Shown here: piece by piece, positions 24,607 through 32,129 of the stretch | Numbering within the stretch: the first letter of the stretch is position 1 | How the letters are laid out: every line of letters starts with the position of its first letter | From: Candidatus Yanofskyibacteriota bacterium | Lineage (GTDB): Bacteria > Patescibacteriota > Minisyncoccia > JACQLN01 | DNA: 51,301 nucleotides | Assembly (NCBI GenBank): GCA_943359335.1 | Contig: CALRHC010000005.1 | Coordinates: forward strand, 1 to 51,301 | Reading direction: 5' to 3' | Notes under the pieces: model-generated | Databases searched by the model: none | Told to the model about the DNA's origin: nothing | What the model saw: only the letters and a program-made list of their open reading frames with translations | Program-made: the position numbers and the translations under genes

Positions 24607-25704
24607 TATTCTTTATGTTTGAGTTCTGCTTCTATAAAATCTTCTAATTCTCCGGCTAAAACTTTTTCAGCTTGAGTGGTTTCAAACCCTGTACGGTGAT
24701 CCTTAACCATTTTATACGGATTTAAAACGTATGAACGTATCTGATGCCCCCATTCTATCTTTACACTTTCACCTTTAAGTTCGTCTACTGTTTTTTTATG
24801 TTCTTCGTCTAAGCGTTGCTGAATTTTAGCATAAAGCAACTTCATTGCCTTATCTTTGTTAGTGCCCTGTGAACGTTCCGATTGCGCTGTAGAAACCAAC
24901 CCTGTAGGAATATGGGTTATTCTTATTGCCGATTCTGTTTTATTAACATATTGCCCACCTGGACCACCAGCTTTATAAGTATCTACTCTAACATCTTGGG
25001 GTCTAATTTCTATATTGCCAACGTCTTCTATTTCTGGCATTACTTCTACCAAAGCAAACGAAGTATGCCTTAAACCCTGCGATGAAAAAGGCGAAATTCT
25101 TACCAAACGATGCACTCCACTCTCGCGCCTTAAATAGCCGTAAGCATATTTGCCACGTATTTCTATTATAGCATTTTTTAAGCCGGCTTCTTGACCAGAA
25201 GTTACCGCCACAACTTGAGCTATAAAACCATTTCTTTCGCAATATTTAAGATACATCTTTAAAAGCATTTCTACCCATTCTTGTGCGTCTGTTCCACCAG
25301 CTCCAGAATATATACTTAACACCGCATTACTTTTATCGTGAGCGCCCGAAAGATAAATTAAAAACTTTTCTTTTTCTATCTTTTCTTCTAATTTTTGCAA
25401 AGATCTTTCAAATTCTTTATACAAAGAATCTCCTTCGCCTACATTTTCTAAAAGATCTACAATTTCGTTTAAATGTTTAAAATCACTTTCGTAATTATGC
25501 CATTTTTCTATAACTTGTTTAATATCGGCCAGTTCTTGGCTAACTCTTTGCGCCTTTTCTCTTTCCTGCCAAAAATTTTCAACTAGAGTTTCTTTTTCTA
25601 ATTCCCTAGCTCTCGCTTTTTTATGAACAAGGTCAAAGACAGTCCGTCAAAAGACGTAACTTATTTTTTAATTCGTTCAACCTATTTTTAAAATCGAAAA
25701 TCAT
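24606..25704 (-). CDS. prfB: Peptide chain release factor 2 with programmed +1 frameshift
   Basis: RF2 reads UGA and UAA. The track shows only the second part from 25424. Reading upstream from the ATG at 25704 gives 24 codons ending CTT TGA C, the classic RF2 slippery site; after a +1 shift the frame continues as LVHKKARARELEKE into the tracked ORF. The full product is about 365 residues. The stop-codon recognition motif SPF is in VRISPFSSQG, and the catalytic GGQ in AGGPGGQYVN. ftsE follows. The frameshift makes RF2 synthesis depend on RF2 level, and its presence shows UGA is a stop codon here. Confidence 0.95.
25632..25638 (-). promoter_or_regulatory. prfB programmed frameshift site
   Basis: Minus strand CTTTGAC; the in-frame TGA is at 25635-25633. 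The upstream SD-like stimulator (AGGGGG in other bacteria) is weak here: only GGA is seen. Confidence 0.9.
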
Positions 25705-25711
25705 TAGAATA

Positions 25712-25717
25712 ATTATA
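25712..25717 (-). promoter_or_regulatory. Extended -10 box of prfB, leaderless position
   Basis: TGGTATAAT on the minus strand is followed by exactly 7 nt and the ATG. Confidence 0.55.
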
Positions 25718-25722
25718 CCAAA

Positions 25723-26499
25723 TTATACCCTGCGTAACATCCTAAAATTTTCCTCTATTGTATCTTTTGCTCTGTCTAGTGCTTCTTTAGGTGGTAATTT
25801 AAAATAAAACAATTTCATTAAAGGAAAAATTTCCATAGTCATAGCCCCTGTGTAATTAAACTTTTTAACAAAAGATGCAAAACCCGCCCAATCGAATGTA
25901 TCTTCTAGAAGTCCTTTGTGAAAATGTCCTTTGCGGTCGAAACCATGCACATGAATCACTTTTATATTGCTATGATTTCTTTGAAAAAACTGATACGAAT
26001 CAAAACCCTTTAAAAAGGCTTTGGCTACATCTAGTGTAAGGTTTATATGTCTAGATTTTACAAAACTTTCTAATTTTTCTGGGTGACCGCAGTAATTTGG
26101 CCAAGCTTCTAAACCACGCGGAGCCGCATTTTCAAAAGCTATATTAATTTTGCTTTCAACCTCCCTTTGCTTTATCCAATCAAAAAATTTGCTGTTAAAA
26201 TTCCTTCTTACTGTAGCTAAATGCACAACTAAATTTTCTGCGCCAAGATCTTTGGCAATAGCTATCATTTTATCCATTTGTTTTTTGCCAGTAAAAAGAA
26301 CATACCAAGGCGGTTGGTGAATATTAACAACAGGCACTTGATATTTTTGAGAAAGATTTTTAATAGCTTCAAAACCTATTTTGCAAACCTGCGGAGTTAT
26401 CACTAATTCTATACCATCGGCCTTAACATTATGCGCAAACAAAAAAACCTCTTCTAAGGGAAACGGTTCGAAAGTGTAACTGGATATTAATAGTTTCAT
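25723..26499 (-). CDS. TIM-barrel sugar phosphate isomerase/epimerase family protein
   Basis: 258 residues with the AP-endonuclease-2/xylose-isomerase-like barrel: ISSYTFEP, GIELVIT, VVNIHQPPW, LVVHLA, IAFENAAP, LTLDVAKAF, VIHVHGFDR and MTMEIFP at successive strands. His, Glu, Asp and His residues at strand ends can bind metal. It may isomerise a sugar or act as a phosphodiesterase-like nuclease; the substrate cannot be told. Followed upstream by tRNA-Thr. Confidence 0.8.
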   Translation of the reverse strand: MKLLISSYTFEPFPLEEVFLFAHNVKADGIELVITPQVCKIGFEAIKNLSQKYQVPVVNIHQPPWYVLFTGKKQMDKMIAIAKDLGAENLVVHLATVRRNFNSKFFDWIKQREVESKINIAFENAAPRGLEAWPNYCGHPEKLESFVKSRHINLTLDVAKAFLKGFDSYQFFQRNHSNIKVIHVHGFDRKGHFHKGLLEDTFDWAGFASFVKKFNYTGAMTMEIFPLMKLFYFKLPPKEALDRAKDTIEENFRMLRRV

Positions 26500-26505
26500 A
26501 GACTG

Positions 26506-26578
26506 AGCCGACCCCGGGAATTGAACCCGGAACCTACGGTTTACGATACCGTCGCTCTACCAATTGAGCTAGGTCGGC
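26506..26578 (-). tRNA. tRNA-Thr (CGT)
   Basis: Acceptor GCCGACC/GGTCGGC, D-arm GCTCAATTGGTAGAGC, anticodon stem ACGGT/ACCGT, loop ATCGTAA (anticodon CGT), T-arm GGGTTCAATTCCC. A truncated relative lies immediately upstream. Confidence 0.94.
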
Positions 26579-26582
26579 GTTA

Positions 26583-26641
26583 CGCTGCGGCGTTTACCCG
26601 CCAAAGCTTTAGCGACGGCGGGCCAACTGAGCTACATCGGC
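26583..26641 (-). pseudogene. tRNA 5' fragment interrupted by a GC-rich palindrome
   Basis: Minus strand GCCGATGTAGCTCAGTTGG is the 5' third of a tRNA like the adjacent tRNA-Thr. It is split in the D-loop by CCCGCC...GGCGGG (26597-26622), after which TAAACGCCGCAGCG continues the D-arm region and stops. No 3' half exists. Confidence 0.7.
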
Positions 26642-26691
26642 AATATAATTGCTTTCATAAAGTAACATTTTACTGCTAGAATGTGAAGATT

Positions 26692-27321
26692 ATGTTCGAC
26701 TTAATTAGCCTTATTAAAACAGCCGGATACTTAGGTTTATTTGGTATAGTTTTTGCCGAATCTGGGCTTTTTATTGGATTCTTTTTACCGGGCGACAGCC
26801 TGCTTTTTACAGCTGGTTTTTTAGCTTCTCAAAATTTTCTAGATATTAGAATTTTAGCCCCACTAACCTTTCTAGCAGCCATTTTAGGCGACAGCTTTGG
26901 CTACGCCTTTGGAAGTAAAGTTGGCTACAAACTTTTTACCAAAGAAGATTCTTTTTTATTTCATCGGCATAATTTAGAACGTGCCAAAAAGTTTTACGAA
27001 CGCCACGGTGGCAGAGCCTTAATACTTGCTCGTTTTATGCCTGTAGTACGCACATTCGCGCCAATACTCGCTGGTGTGGGTAAAATGAAATACCATACAT
27101 TTCTTTTTTATAACGTTATTGGAGCTTTCCTCTGGGCAATAGGACTAACTAGTTTGGGTTACTACTTGGGTAGCACAATTCCAGACATAGATAAATATTT
27201 ATTACCAATAATCGGTACAATTATTTTTGTTTCTTTCTTGCCTTCTGCGATTCACATATTAAGAAACAAATCCGACCGAGAAAAAATTGCGGGGTTTATA
27301 AAGTCTAAATTTGTTAAATAA
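26692..27321 (+). CDS. DedA-family membrane protein
   Basis: About 209 residues with five to six hydrophobic segments. DedA signatures are clear: ESGLFIGFFLPGDSLLFTAG, then FGYAFGSKVG, and the Arg-containing RFMPVVRTFAPILAGVGKM. DedA proteins move undecaprenyl phosphate or other lipids across the membrane. The track start is a GTG at 26683, but TAGAAT at 26677-26682 puts the transcription start after it, so I choose the ATG at 26692, which then sits close to the mRNA 5' end. Confidence 0.92.
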   Translation: MFDLISLIKTAGYLGLFGIVFAESGLFIGFFLPGDSLLFTAGFLASQNFLDIRILAPLTFLAAILGDSFGYAFGSKVGYKLFTKEDSFLFHRHNLERAKKFYERHGGRALILARFMPVVRTFAPILAGVGKMKYHTFLFYNVIGAFLWAIGLTSLGYYLGSTIPDIDKYLLPIIGTIIFVSFLPSAIHILRNKSDREKIAGFIKSKFVK

Positions 27322-27332
27322 GTATAAATTAA

Positions 27333-27363
27333 AATCCAGCACTTACGCGCTGGATTGTTTTTT
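27333..27363 (+). terminator. Intrinsic terminator after the DedA gene
   Basis: AATCCAGC and GCTGGATT pair around ACTTACGC, followed by a T-run. Confidence 0.8.
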
Positions 27364-27368
27364 AGATG

Positions 27369-27659
27369 TCATGTGGCGCCATCAGTGTTGAGGCCCCAGA
27401 CTTGGGCGCCAAAAAAATTATTCCATGGAATATTATTGGCTTCTCGGAGATCGGCACCTCTGAGGTTAGAATGACAGAGATCAGCTCCCTGTAAATCAGC
27501 TTCTCGAAGGTTAACACGACTTAGGTCGGCTTCTCGGAGGTTAGCCTGACAAAGACTAGCCTGATAAAGATCAGGAATCACATCTGGATTATCCTTCCTC
27601 CAATTATTCCACTCTTCAACAGACCTGAGAAGCATCTGCACTTGTTCTGGATTCGCCAT
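27369..27659 (-). CDS. Pentapeptide-repeat protein
   Basis: 96 residues. An N-terminal helix segment (QVQMLLRSVEEWNNWRK) precedes about eight A(D/N)LXX repeats (ASLCQ, ANLRE, ADLSR, VNLRE, ADLQG, ADLCH...), which form a right-handed beta-helix. Members mimic DNA or mediate binding; no function can be assigned. GGGAG lies 7 nt upstream of the ATG. The composition is richer in GC than nearby genes, and it stands alone, so acquisition is plausible. Confidence 0.88.
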   Translation of the reverse strand: MANPEQVQMLLRSVEEWNNWRKDNPDVIPDLYQASLCQANLREADLSRVNLREADLQGADLCHSNLRGADLREANNIPWNNFFGAQVWGLNTDGAT

Positions 27660-27758
27660 CTTTAATCTCCCACTCTAAAGGTTTTTAGTGTACAATTTTC
27701 AACTGTCTTTTTATATTATAATATCTTATATATATTATTGTCAATAGACGAATTTATG

Positions 27759-27829
27759 AGCGGGTAACGGGAATCGAACCCGTATCTCGACCTTGGGAAG
27801 GTCGCGTTCTACCACTGAACCATACCCGC
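27759..27829 (-). tRNA. tRNA-Gly (CCC)
   Basis: Acceptor GCGGGTA/TACCCGC, discriminator T as usual for Gly, anticodon stem CGACC/GGTCG, loop TTCCCAA (anticodon CCC), T-arm GGGTTCGATTCCC. CCA not encoded. Confidence 0.95.
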
Positions 27830-27860
27830 CAAACTCAGTTTGGCTCCACCCTAGTTACAA

Positions 27861-28424
27861 TTATCTATCCTTTAATTCCCCTTCCTCCCATTTATACGGA
27901 GAAAACCAAACCTTAACATTGGCTTTTAATCTAGCTGATTTTAGCCAATTATCAAAATCCTTTCCCTTTTCTTGTGAAACAATCTGCAACAAAGCTTGTG
28001 GTTCTAAAATTCTTTCTTTAAATTTATCGGCATCCCATTTATAAACATTTTTTAAAACACTCGATAAATTAGTCTCGGCCTTATAATCAAAAGTAGTAGC
28101 AACTTCTTTTTGTGCTTTTTTAACTTGATCGTTTGTAGCCGAAGATTTCATTATTTCGTTAATTATTAACCCTTCCAAAGAATTTTTAAGCAATTCTTTT
28201 TCCGAACCTCTTTTAAAGAGTTCATCCATTTCCGAACCAATCAAGCCTTGGTTATATAGCCTACGCGAAACATCCGCATTTTCTTTAACGGTTCGTTGGC
28301 TTATTAAATTGCCGTTTATACTAGCTACTGGAAAATATCCATTTTGAACAAATGTATAGCTTAAAAGACCGCCCACCAAAAAAACCAATGTTAAAACCAA
28401 TACTCCAACATGATGACTCTTCAT
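27861..28424 (-). CDS. SurA-N-like membrane-anchored chaperone domain protein
   Basis: 187 residues. An N-terminal membrane helix (about 8-28) is followed by ASINGNLISQRTVKEN, the start pattern of SurA/PrsA N-terminal domains, and helical segments with LEGLIINEIMK. The parvulin-type PPIase domain is missing, so it is at most a substrate-holding domain in the extracytoplasmic space. The short C-terminal tail is KWEEGELKD. Its start overlaps the stop of the FtsB/DivIC-like gene by 4 nt, so the two are coupled. Confidence 0.7.
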   Translation of the reverse strand: MKSHHVGVLVLTLVFLVGGLLSYTFVQNGYFPVASINGNLISQRTVKENADVSRRLYNQGLIGSEMDELFKRGSEKELLKNSLEGLIINEIMKSSATNDQVKKAQKEVATTFDYKAETNLSSVLKNVYKWDADKFKERILEPQALLQIVSQEKGKDFDNWLKSARLKANVKVWFSPYKWEEGELKDR

Positions 28425-28831
28425 TTTTTTATATTAAAATATCTTAGCCAATTTTTAAGATTAAACCAAATACTATTAGGGTCGTTAAAATTACTGCCAA
28501 CTTCTGCCTTTAAAAAATTCTCTTCGGGAAAATCGTCTTCACCCACCACCACCAAAACCGACTCGCCTTCTTTTTTTAAATTTAAGCGCGACCTAGCTTC
28601 CTTTTCTAAAACTTCGGGTTTAGAAAGACTATCTATTTCGGTTTGAAGTTTTTTTGATTCTTGTTCGTAAGAATCTGTTTTATTTTTTACTATTTTATAT
28701 TCATTGTTTATTCCGTACCATCTGTAAAATTCACGTCCCGCTAAAAATAAAGAAAACAAAAATATAGCACTTAAACCAAGCCACGCCGGCCATTTCTTTT
28801 TTAGCAATATAGTAAACTCTTCTCGCTGCAT
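28421..28831 (-). CDS. Septum formation initiator, FtsB/DivIC family
   Basis: 136 residues with one transmembrane helix (about 17-33), a coiled coil (about 40-75, QESKKLQTEIDSL) and a small C-terminal part starting LEKEARSRLNLKKEGE, the region conserved in FtsB/DivIC. It joins the divisome with FtsL/FtsQ-like partners. Overlaps the downstream SurA-like gene. Its start is only 21 bp from a divergent small gene, so their promoters overlap. Confidence 0.85.
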   Translation of the reverse strand: MQREEFTILLKKKWPAWLGLSAIFLFSLFLAGREFYRWYGINNEYKIVKNKTDSYEQESKKLQTEIDSLSKPEVLEKEARSRLNLKKEGESVLVVVGEDDFPEENFLKAEVGSNFNDPNSIWFNLKNWLRYFNIKK

Positions 28832-28852
28832 GATAGTATAATAATATCGTAT

Positions 28853-28957
28853 ATGATCAAATCCAAGAAACTAATTAGAATCTTCTGGCTTATTGGAGCA
28901 ATATTAATAGCCATCTCTATGGTTCTTTACACCATTCTTCCTTTGTTTGTGTATTAA
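28853..28957 (+). CDS. 34-residue single-helix membrane protein
   Basis: Not in the ORF track because it is short. ATG at 28853, TAA at 28955. The product starts with a basic MIKSKK and then a hydrophobic helix to LPLFVY. A TATAAT box lies 10 nt upstream. It is divergent from the FtsB/DivIC gene and convergent with the candidate RNA. Coding status is supported by the promoter spacing and amphipathic sequence, but not proven. Confidence 0.5.
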   Translation: MIKSKKLIRIFWLIGAILIAISMVLYTILPLFVY

Positions 28958-29263
28958 AAAATGAGCCACAACCTTAGTTCTTGGTTGTGGCTCACGCGTC
29001 GAGCTTAGCCCGACATATCTTGTCGCTCTAGGCGACTTGGTTTGGTCTCGTCCTTAGGACGGACCGAAAGAACAGCTATGGAGAGAGCCTTGGCTCTTAC
29101 TCAAGGCTTGGGGGCGTGCGTCTAAGAAAACTAGAGCACACCCCTTATATCTCCATTTTCAGTGGATAACTCAGCATACAGAGCTCCCCCTCTGTTTGTT
29201 GTACTGCGTGAAATGAGCCCCCACCCTCAGTGATCTGCCTAGAACGAAGCAGCCCACCGACGA
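28958..29263 (-). ncRNA. Candidate structured RNA of about 305 nt, unassigned
   Basis: No ORF of useful length is on either strand. On the minus strand a promoter starts it and a perfect GAGCCACAACC/GGTTGTGGCTC hairpin with a six-T run ends it (28963-28993). In between are at least seven hairpins: 28998-29014, 29022-29036, 29044-29065, 29086-29108, 29111-29144 (GGGGCGTG/CACACCCC), 29148-29167 and 29178-29195, plus CTGC/GCAG near the 5' end. It lacks the RNase P GAGGAAAGTCC block, the SRP GGAA-loop motif and the tRNA-like end of tmRNA. The 5' CGTCG can also pair with 3' CGACG. GC-rich against an AT-rich background. Confidence 0.65.
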
Positions 29264-29270
29264 TAAAAAC

Positions 29271-29299
29271 ATTCTAATTCAAGATAAAAAATAATGCAA
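29271..29299 (-). promoter_or_regulatory. Sigma70-like promoter for the 28958-29263 RNA
   Basis: TTGCAT (-35) and TAGAAT (-10) on the minus strand with a 17-nt spacer, just downstream of the secY terminator. Confidence 0.65.
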
Positions 29300-29305
29300 G
29301 ACTCT

Positions 29306-29340
29306 AAAAACCCCCTCCGACATTGGTCGGAGGGGGTTTT
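29306..29340 (-). terminator. Terminator of the S10-spc-secY operon
   Basis: AAAAACCCCCTCCGAC and GGTCGGAGGGGGTTTT pair around ATT; a T-run follows on the minus strand. Confidence 0.9.
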
Positions 29341-29363
29341 GAAATGATCTTGCTTACTAACAA

Positions 29364-30632
29364 TTAAAAATTATCATACTCCCGTAAGGTTAGTTGCGCG
29401 TTTATCTGGCGCATTGTTTCCAAAACAACAGAAACCACAATCAACAATGCTGTGCCACCCAAGGTTAAAGTGGTAATGCCAAAGGCTCGTTGAACAATAA
29501 GAGGTAAGATGGCTATCAAGCCCAAAAACAAAGCACCCACCAAGGTTATACGATTAACCACATTACCTATAAAGGTTGCAGTTGGTTCACCCGGCCTTAT
29601 ACCAGGAATAAAGCCTCCTTGTTTTTGAACATTTTCAGAAATAGCTTTAGGATCAAACGTAACTGCAGTATAAAAATAAGTAAACACTGTAACTAAAAAG
29701 AAGTATAAAATTCCATAAGTTAACGGTTGCTGTAAAAATGCCGCTAAACTCTTAGAAATATTAGCAAGCCAAGTAATACTAGATGTAGATAAAAATTGAG
29801 CAATCAAACCAGGAAAAAGCAAAATAGATAATGAAAAAATTATTGGAATAACTCCAGCTTGGTTAACACGTAACGGAATATGGCTAGAAAAACCACCGAA
29901 AGTTCTTCGTCCTCTAACTCTTTTAGCAAAAGATACTGGAATATTTCTTTGTCCTTCGGAGATAATTACTATTCCAGCAATAACAACAACAGCAACAGCT
30001 ATAAAAACTAAATATGTAAAAATCTGGCTAGGGTCAAAAGCAATTAAACTTTGCCCAACACTAGTAGGTAAACTAGCAACGATGCCTGCAAATATTAAAA
30101 GAGATGTTCCATTACCAATTCCTTTTTCGGTAATAAGTTCGCCTATCCAAACCAAGAACATGGTTCCTGCGGTAACTGTAGTTATTAGAGTAATTAAATC
30201 GAAAAAAGGTAAGGAAACTATCACGCCTTGGCTTCTAAAAATAGAAACTGTGGCAAGCGACTGAAGAGCAGCTAAAGGAATAGTTAATAATCTAGAAAAT
30301 TGATTAAATTTGGCTCGCCCTTCGGAACCAGATTCCATATACATTTCCCTAAGGCTTGGAAAAATCATTGTCAAAAGCTGCATAATAATAGATGCAGTAA
30401 TGTATGGCCCTAAACCCAAAAGAATTACCGAGAAATTACTTAAAGTTCCTCCAGTAAATAAACTTACTAAACCTAATAATTGGTTAGAAGAAAAAAGTTC
30501 AGCCAACCTTACTCTATCTATACCAGGCATCGGTATAGATGAAGCTAACCTAAAAATTACAAGCATGCCTAAAATAAAAAATATCTTTTTTCTAAGATCT
30601 GGGATTTTAAAAATTTGTAGAAATTTATTCAT
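29364..30632 (-). CDS. secY: Preprotein translocase subunit SecY
   Basis: About 422 residues with 10 membrane helices; the channel for Sec export. Clear SecY segments: RLASSIPMPGID, a plug region after it, GLGPYITASIIMQLL, GNGTSLLIFAGI and IPGIRPGEPT. The track start at 30701 is a GTG whose 23 added residues come from a GC-rich hairpin, so I choose the ATG at 30632 (MNKFLQIFKIPD). It is the last gene of the ribosomal operon; adk, map and infA do not follow, so the spc operon ends early here. Confidence 0.96.
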   Translation of the reverse strand: MNKFLQIFKIPDLRKKIFFILGMLVIFRLASSIPMPGIDRVRLAELFSSNQLLGLVSLFTGGTLSNFSVILLGLGPYITASIIMQLLTMIFPSLREMYMESGSEGRAKFNQFSRLLTIPLAALQSLATVSIFRSQGVIVSLPFFDLITLITTVTAGTMFLVWIGELITEKGIGNGTSLLIFAGIVASLPTSVGQSLIAFDPSQIFTYLVFIAVAVVVIAGIVIISEGQRNIPVSFAKRVRGRRTFGGFSSHIPLRVNQAGVIPIIFSLSILLFPGLIAQFLSTSSITWLANISKSLAAFLQQPLTYGILYFFLVTVFTYFYTAVTFDPKAISENVQKQGGFIPGIRPGEPTATFIGNVVNRITLVGALFLGLIAILPLIVQRAFGITTLTLGGTALLIVVSVVLETMRQINAQLTLREYDNF

Positions 30633-30650
30633 GCTAATTTTATCTATGAG

Positions 30651-30721
30651 CCCCGACGTAACGTCGGGGTGAGCGATGCGAATAGTTATAAAATTGAGCA
30701 CCCCAAGCTTGCCGAGGGGTG
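30651..30721. repeat. Two GC-rich hairpins between rplO and secY
   Basis: CCCCGACG TAA CGTCGGGG (30651-30669) and CACCCC...GGGGTG (30699-30721) occupy the 100-nt rplO-secY spacer. Neither has a T-run; they look like REP-like palindromes in the middle of an operon. Confidence 0.7.
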
Positions 30722-30732
30722 GCCAATCCGAC

Positions 30733-31176
30733 TTATTTGGCAGGTTTCCTTATTTCCCCACCCACTGCCAATATCTTGGCCGCAGCTTTTTCAGAAACAG
30801 CTAAATTCTCCAAAATTAGTTTTTTACTAATTGGTCCGCCATCTAGGATTTTTACTTTTGGTAAAACGCCCTTACCAACAACTATAATTCCTTTATCTTG
30901 CAAAGTTCTTGGATTAACTTTCTCTCCGTTATTAAATTTTTTATCTAACAAAGAAAGTTCAACTGGAATAAAGCTCTTACTAAAACTCTTAAACCTGTAT
31001 CCTCTGGATTTTGGGATTCTTCTCATTACATCGCGAATCGCCGGCCTTATTCTATGCCCAGCACGAGATTTTTGACCCTTTGTACCGCGGCCAGAAGTAG
31101 TACCGCGCTTACCGCCTCGGCCAATCCTCTTTTCATTTTTACCCTTTGTTCTTGGGCTTAGATTATGTAGATCCAT
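30733..31176 (-). CDS. rplO: 50S ribosomal protein L15
   Basis: 147 residues from the ATG at 31176 (MDLHNLSP); the track start at 31203 adds nine residues overlapping S5 and lacks support. Family features: RIGRGGKRGTTSGRGTKGQKSRAG and GYRFKSF near the N-terminus. It binds 23S rRNA late in 50S assembly. It begins 4 nt after the S5 stop, leaving no room for L30. Confidence 0.96.
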   Translation of the reverse strand: MDLHNLSPRTKGKNEKRIGRGGKRGTTSGRGTKGQKSRAGHRIRPAIRDVMRRIPKSRGYRFKSFSKSFIPVELSLLDKKFNNGEKVNPRTLQDKGIIVVGKGVLPKVKILDGGPISKKLILENLAVSEKAAAKILAVGGEIRKPAK

Positions 31177-31180
31177 ATTT

Positions 31181-31747
31181 TTACTTTTTTGCTTTAACAG
31201 CAATTAATTCTAAGGCCTTTAGTGTAGCTCTAGTATTATTTATTTTATTACCAGAACGAGAAAGAATCTTACCAATAATATCTTTTAGCCCTGATAATTC
31301 GGAAACAACCCTAACAGCGCCTCCAGCATTTATACCTCTACCAGCAGGGGCTGGTTTTAAGAAAACAATAGCAGAACTATATTTAACTGTAATTGCTAAA
31401 GGAATCGTACCATTAACAATAGGCACATTTATTAAATGTTTTTTAGCTTGATGCACAGCCTTTGCAACAGATTGAGCAACATCGGATCCTTTGCCCAAAC
31501 CAAAACCTACTCTGCCTTTTTTATCTCCAATCACAACAGCGGCTCTAAATTTAAAACGTTTACCTCCTTTAACAACTCTAGTTACGCGAGCAACTTCTAA
31601 AACTTTTTCCTCGAATTCCTTGTCTCTTTTCTCCTTATTAAAAGGTGGCCTGCCACCAGGACCTCCGCGACCACGACCGCGTCCACCAAAGCCTCCGCCT
31701 GGTCTGTTATTACTATTACTATTTGAATTTGTTGGTTTTGTTTCCAT
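31181..31747 (-). CDS. rpsE: 30S ribosomal protein S5 with RG-rich N-terminal extension
   Basis: 188 residues. The core has [20 protein letters not shown] and [16 protein letters not shown], and a C-terminal [13 protein letters not shown] domain. S5 acts in decoding accuracy and mRNA unwinding. The first 40 residues are unusual: Asn/Ser-rich then [20 protein letters not shown], an RGG-box-like tail that bacterial S5 normally lacks, which may bind RNA. In the usual order between L18 and L15. Confidence 0.96.
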   Translation of the reverse strand: METKPTNSNSNSNNRPGGGFGGRGRGRGGPGGRPPFNKEKRDKEFEEKVLEVARVTRVVKGGKRFKFRAAVVIGDKKGRVGFGLGKGSDVAQSVAKAVHQAKKHLINVPIVNGTIPLAITVKYSSAIVFLKPAPAGRGINAGGAVRVVSELSGLKDIIGKILSRSGNKINNTRATLKALELIAVKAKK

Positions 31748-31749
31748 GT

Positions 31750-32112
31750 TTAAAATTTAACTCCTGATTCTCTTAGCCCATCTGCCAAAGCCTGTACACG
31801 ACCATGATATTTATATCCGCCTCTATCAAAAACTATTTTCGTAAAACCTTTTTTTATAATTTCATCACCTAAAGTTTTACCTATATTCTTAGCTCTTGTG
31901 GCGCCATTAATTTTATCCTTAACTTTTGTTCCTTTCTTAACTAAATCATTAAACTGAGCCAAAGTTTTTGAATCATCATCATCAATCAACTGAGCATAAA
32001 TATGGTTTATAGATCTAAAAACAGAAAGCCTTGGGCACTCTTTAGTTCCCTTTACTTTTGCCCTTACCCTAATGTGGCGCTTAATTCTATTTAGTCTTAT
32101 TACGTTTTTCAT
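31750..32112 (-). CDS. rplR: 50S ribosomal protein L18
   Basis: 120 residues. It binds 5S rRNA with L5. Typical blocks: [20 protein letters not shown]-type N-terminus ([18 protein letters not shown]), IYAQLIDD, and the C-terminal [21 protein letters not shown]. Normal length and place between L6 and S5; no SD. Confidence 0.97.
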   Translation of the reverse strand: MKNVIRLNRIKRHIRVRAKVKGTKECPRLSVFRSINHIYAQLIDDDDSKTLAQFNDLVKKGTKVKDKINGATRAKNIGKTLGDEIIKKGFTKIVFDRGGYKYHGRVQALADGLRESGVKF

Positions 32113-32129
32113 GTCTTTATATAATATCT

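Noticed and set aside
28958-29263. Assignment as RNase P RNA, tmRNA or SRP RNA
   Set aside because: The GAGGAAAGTCC core, the tRNA-like 3' end and the GGAA-loop motif are not seen on either strand, so I left the RNA unassigned.
30633-30701. Upstream 23-residue extension of SecY
   Set aside because: It is encoded by GC-rich hairpins, starts with GTG and is not part of SecY.
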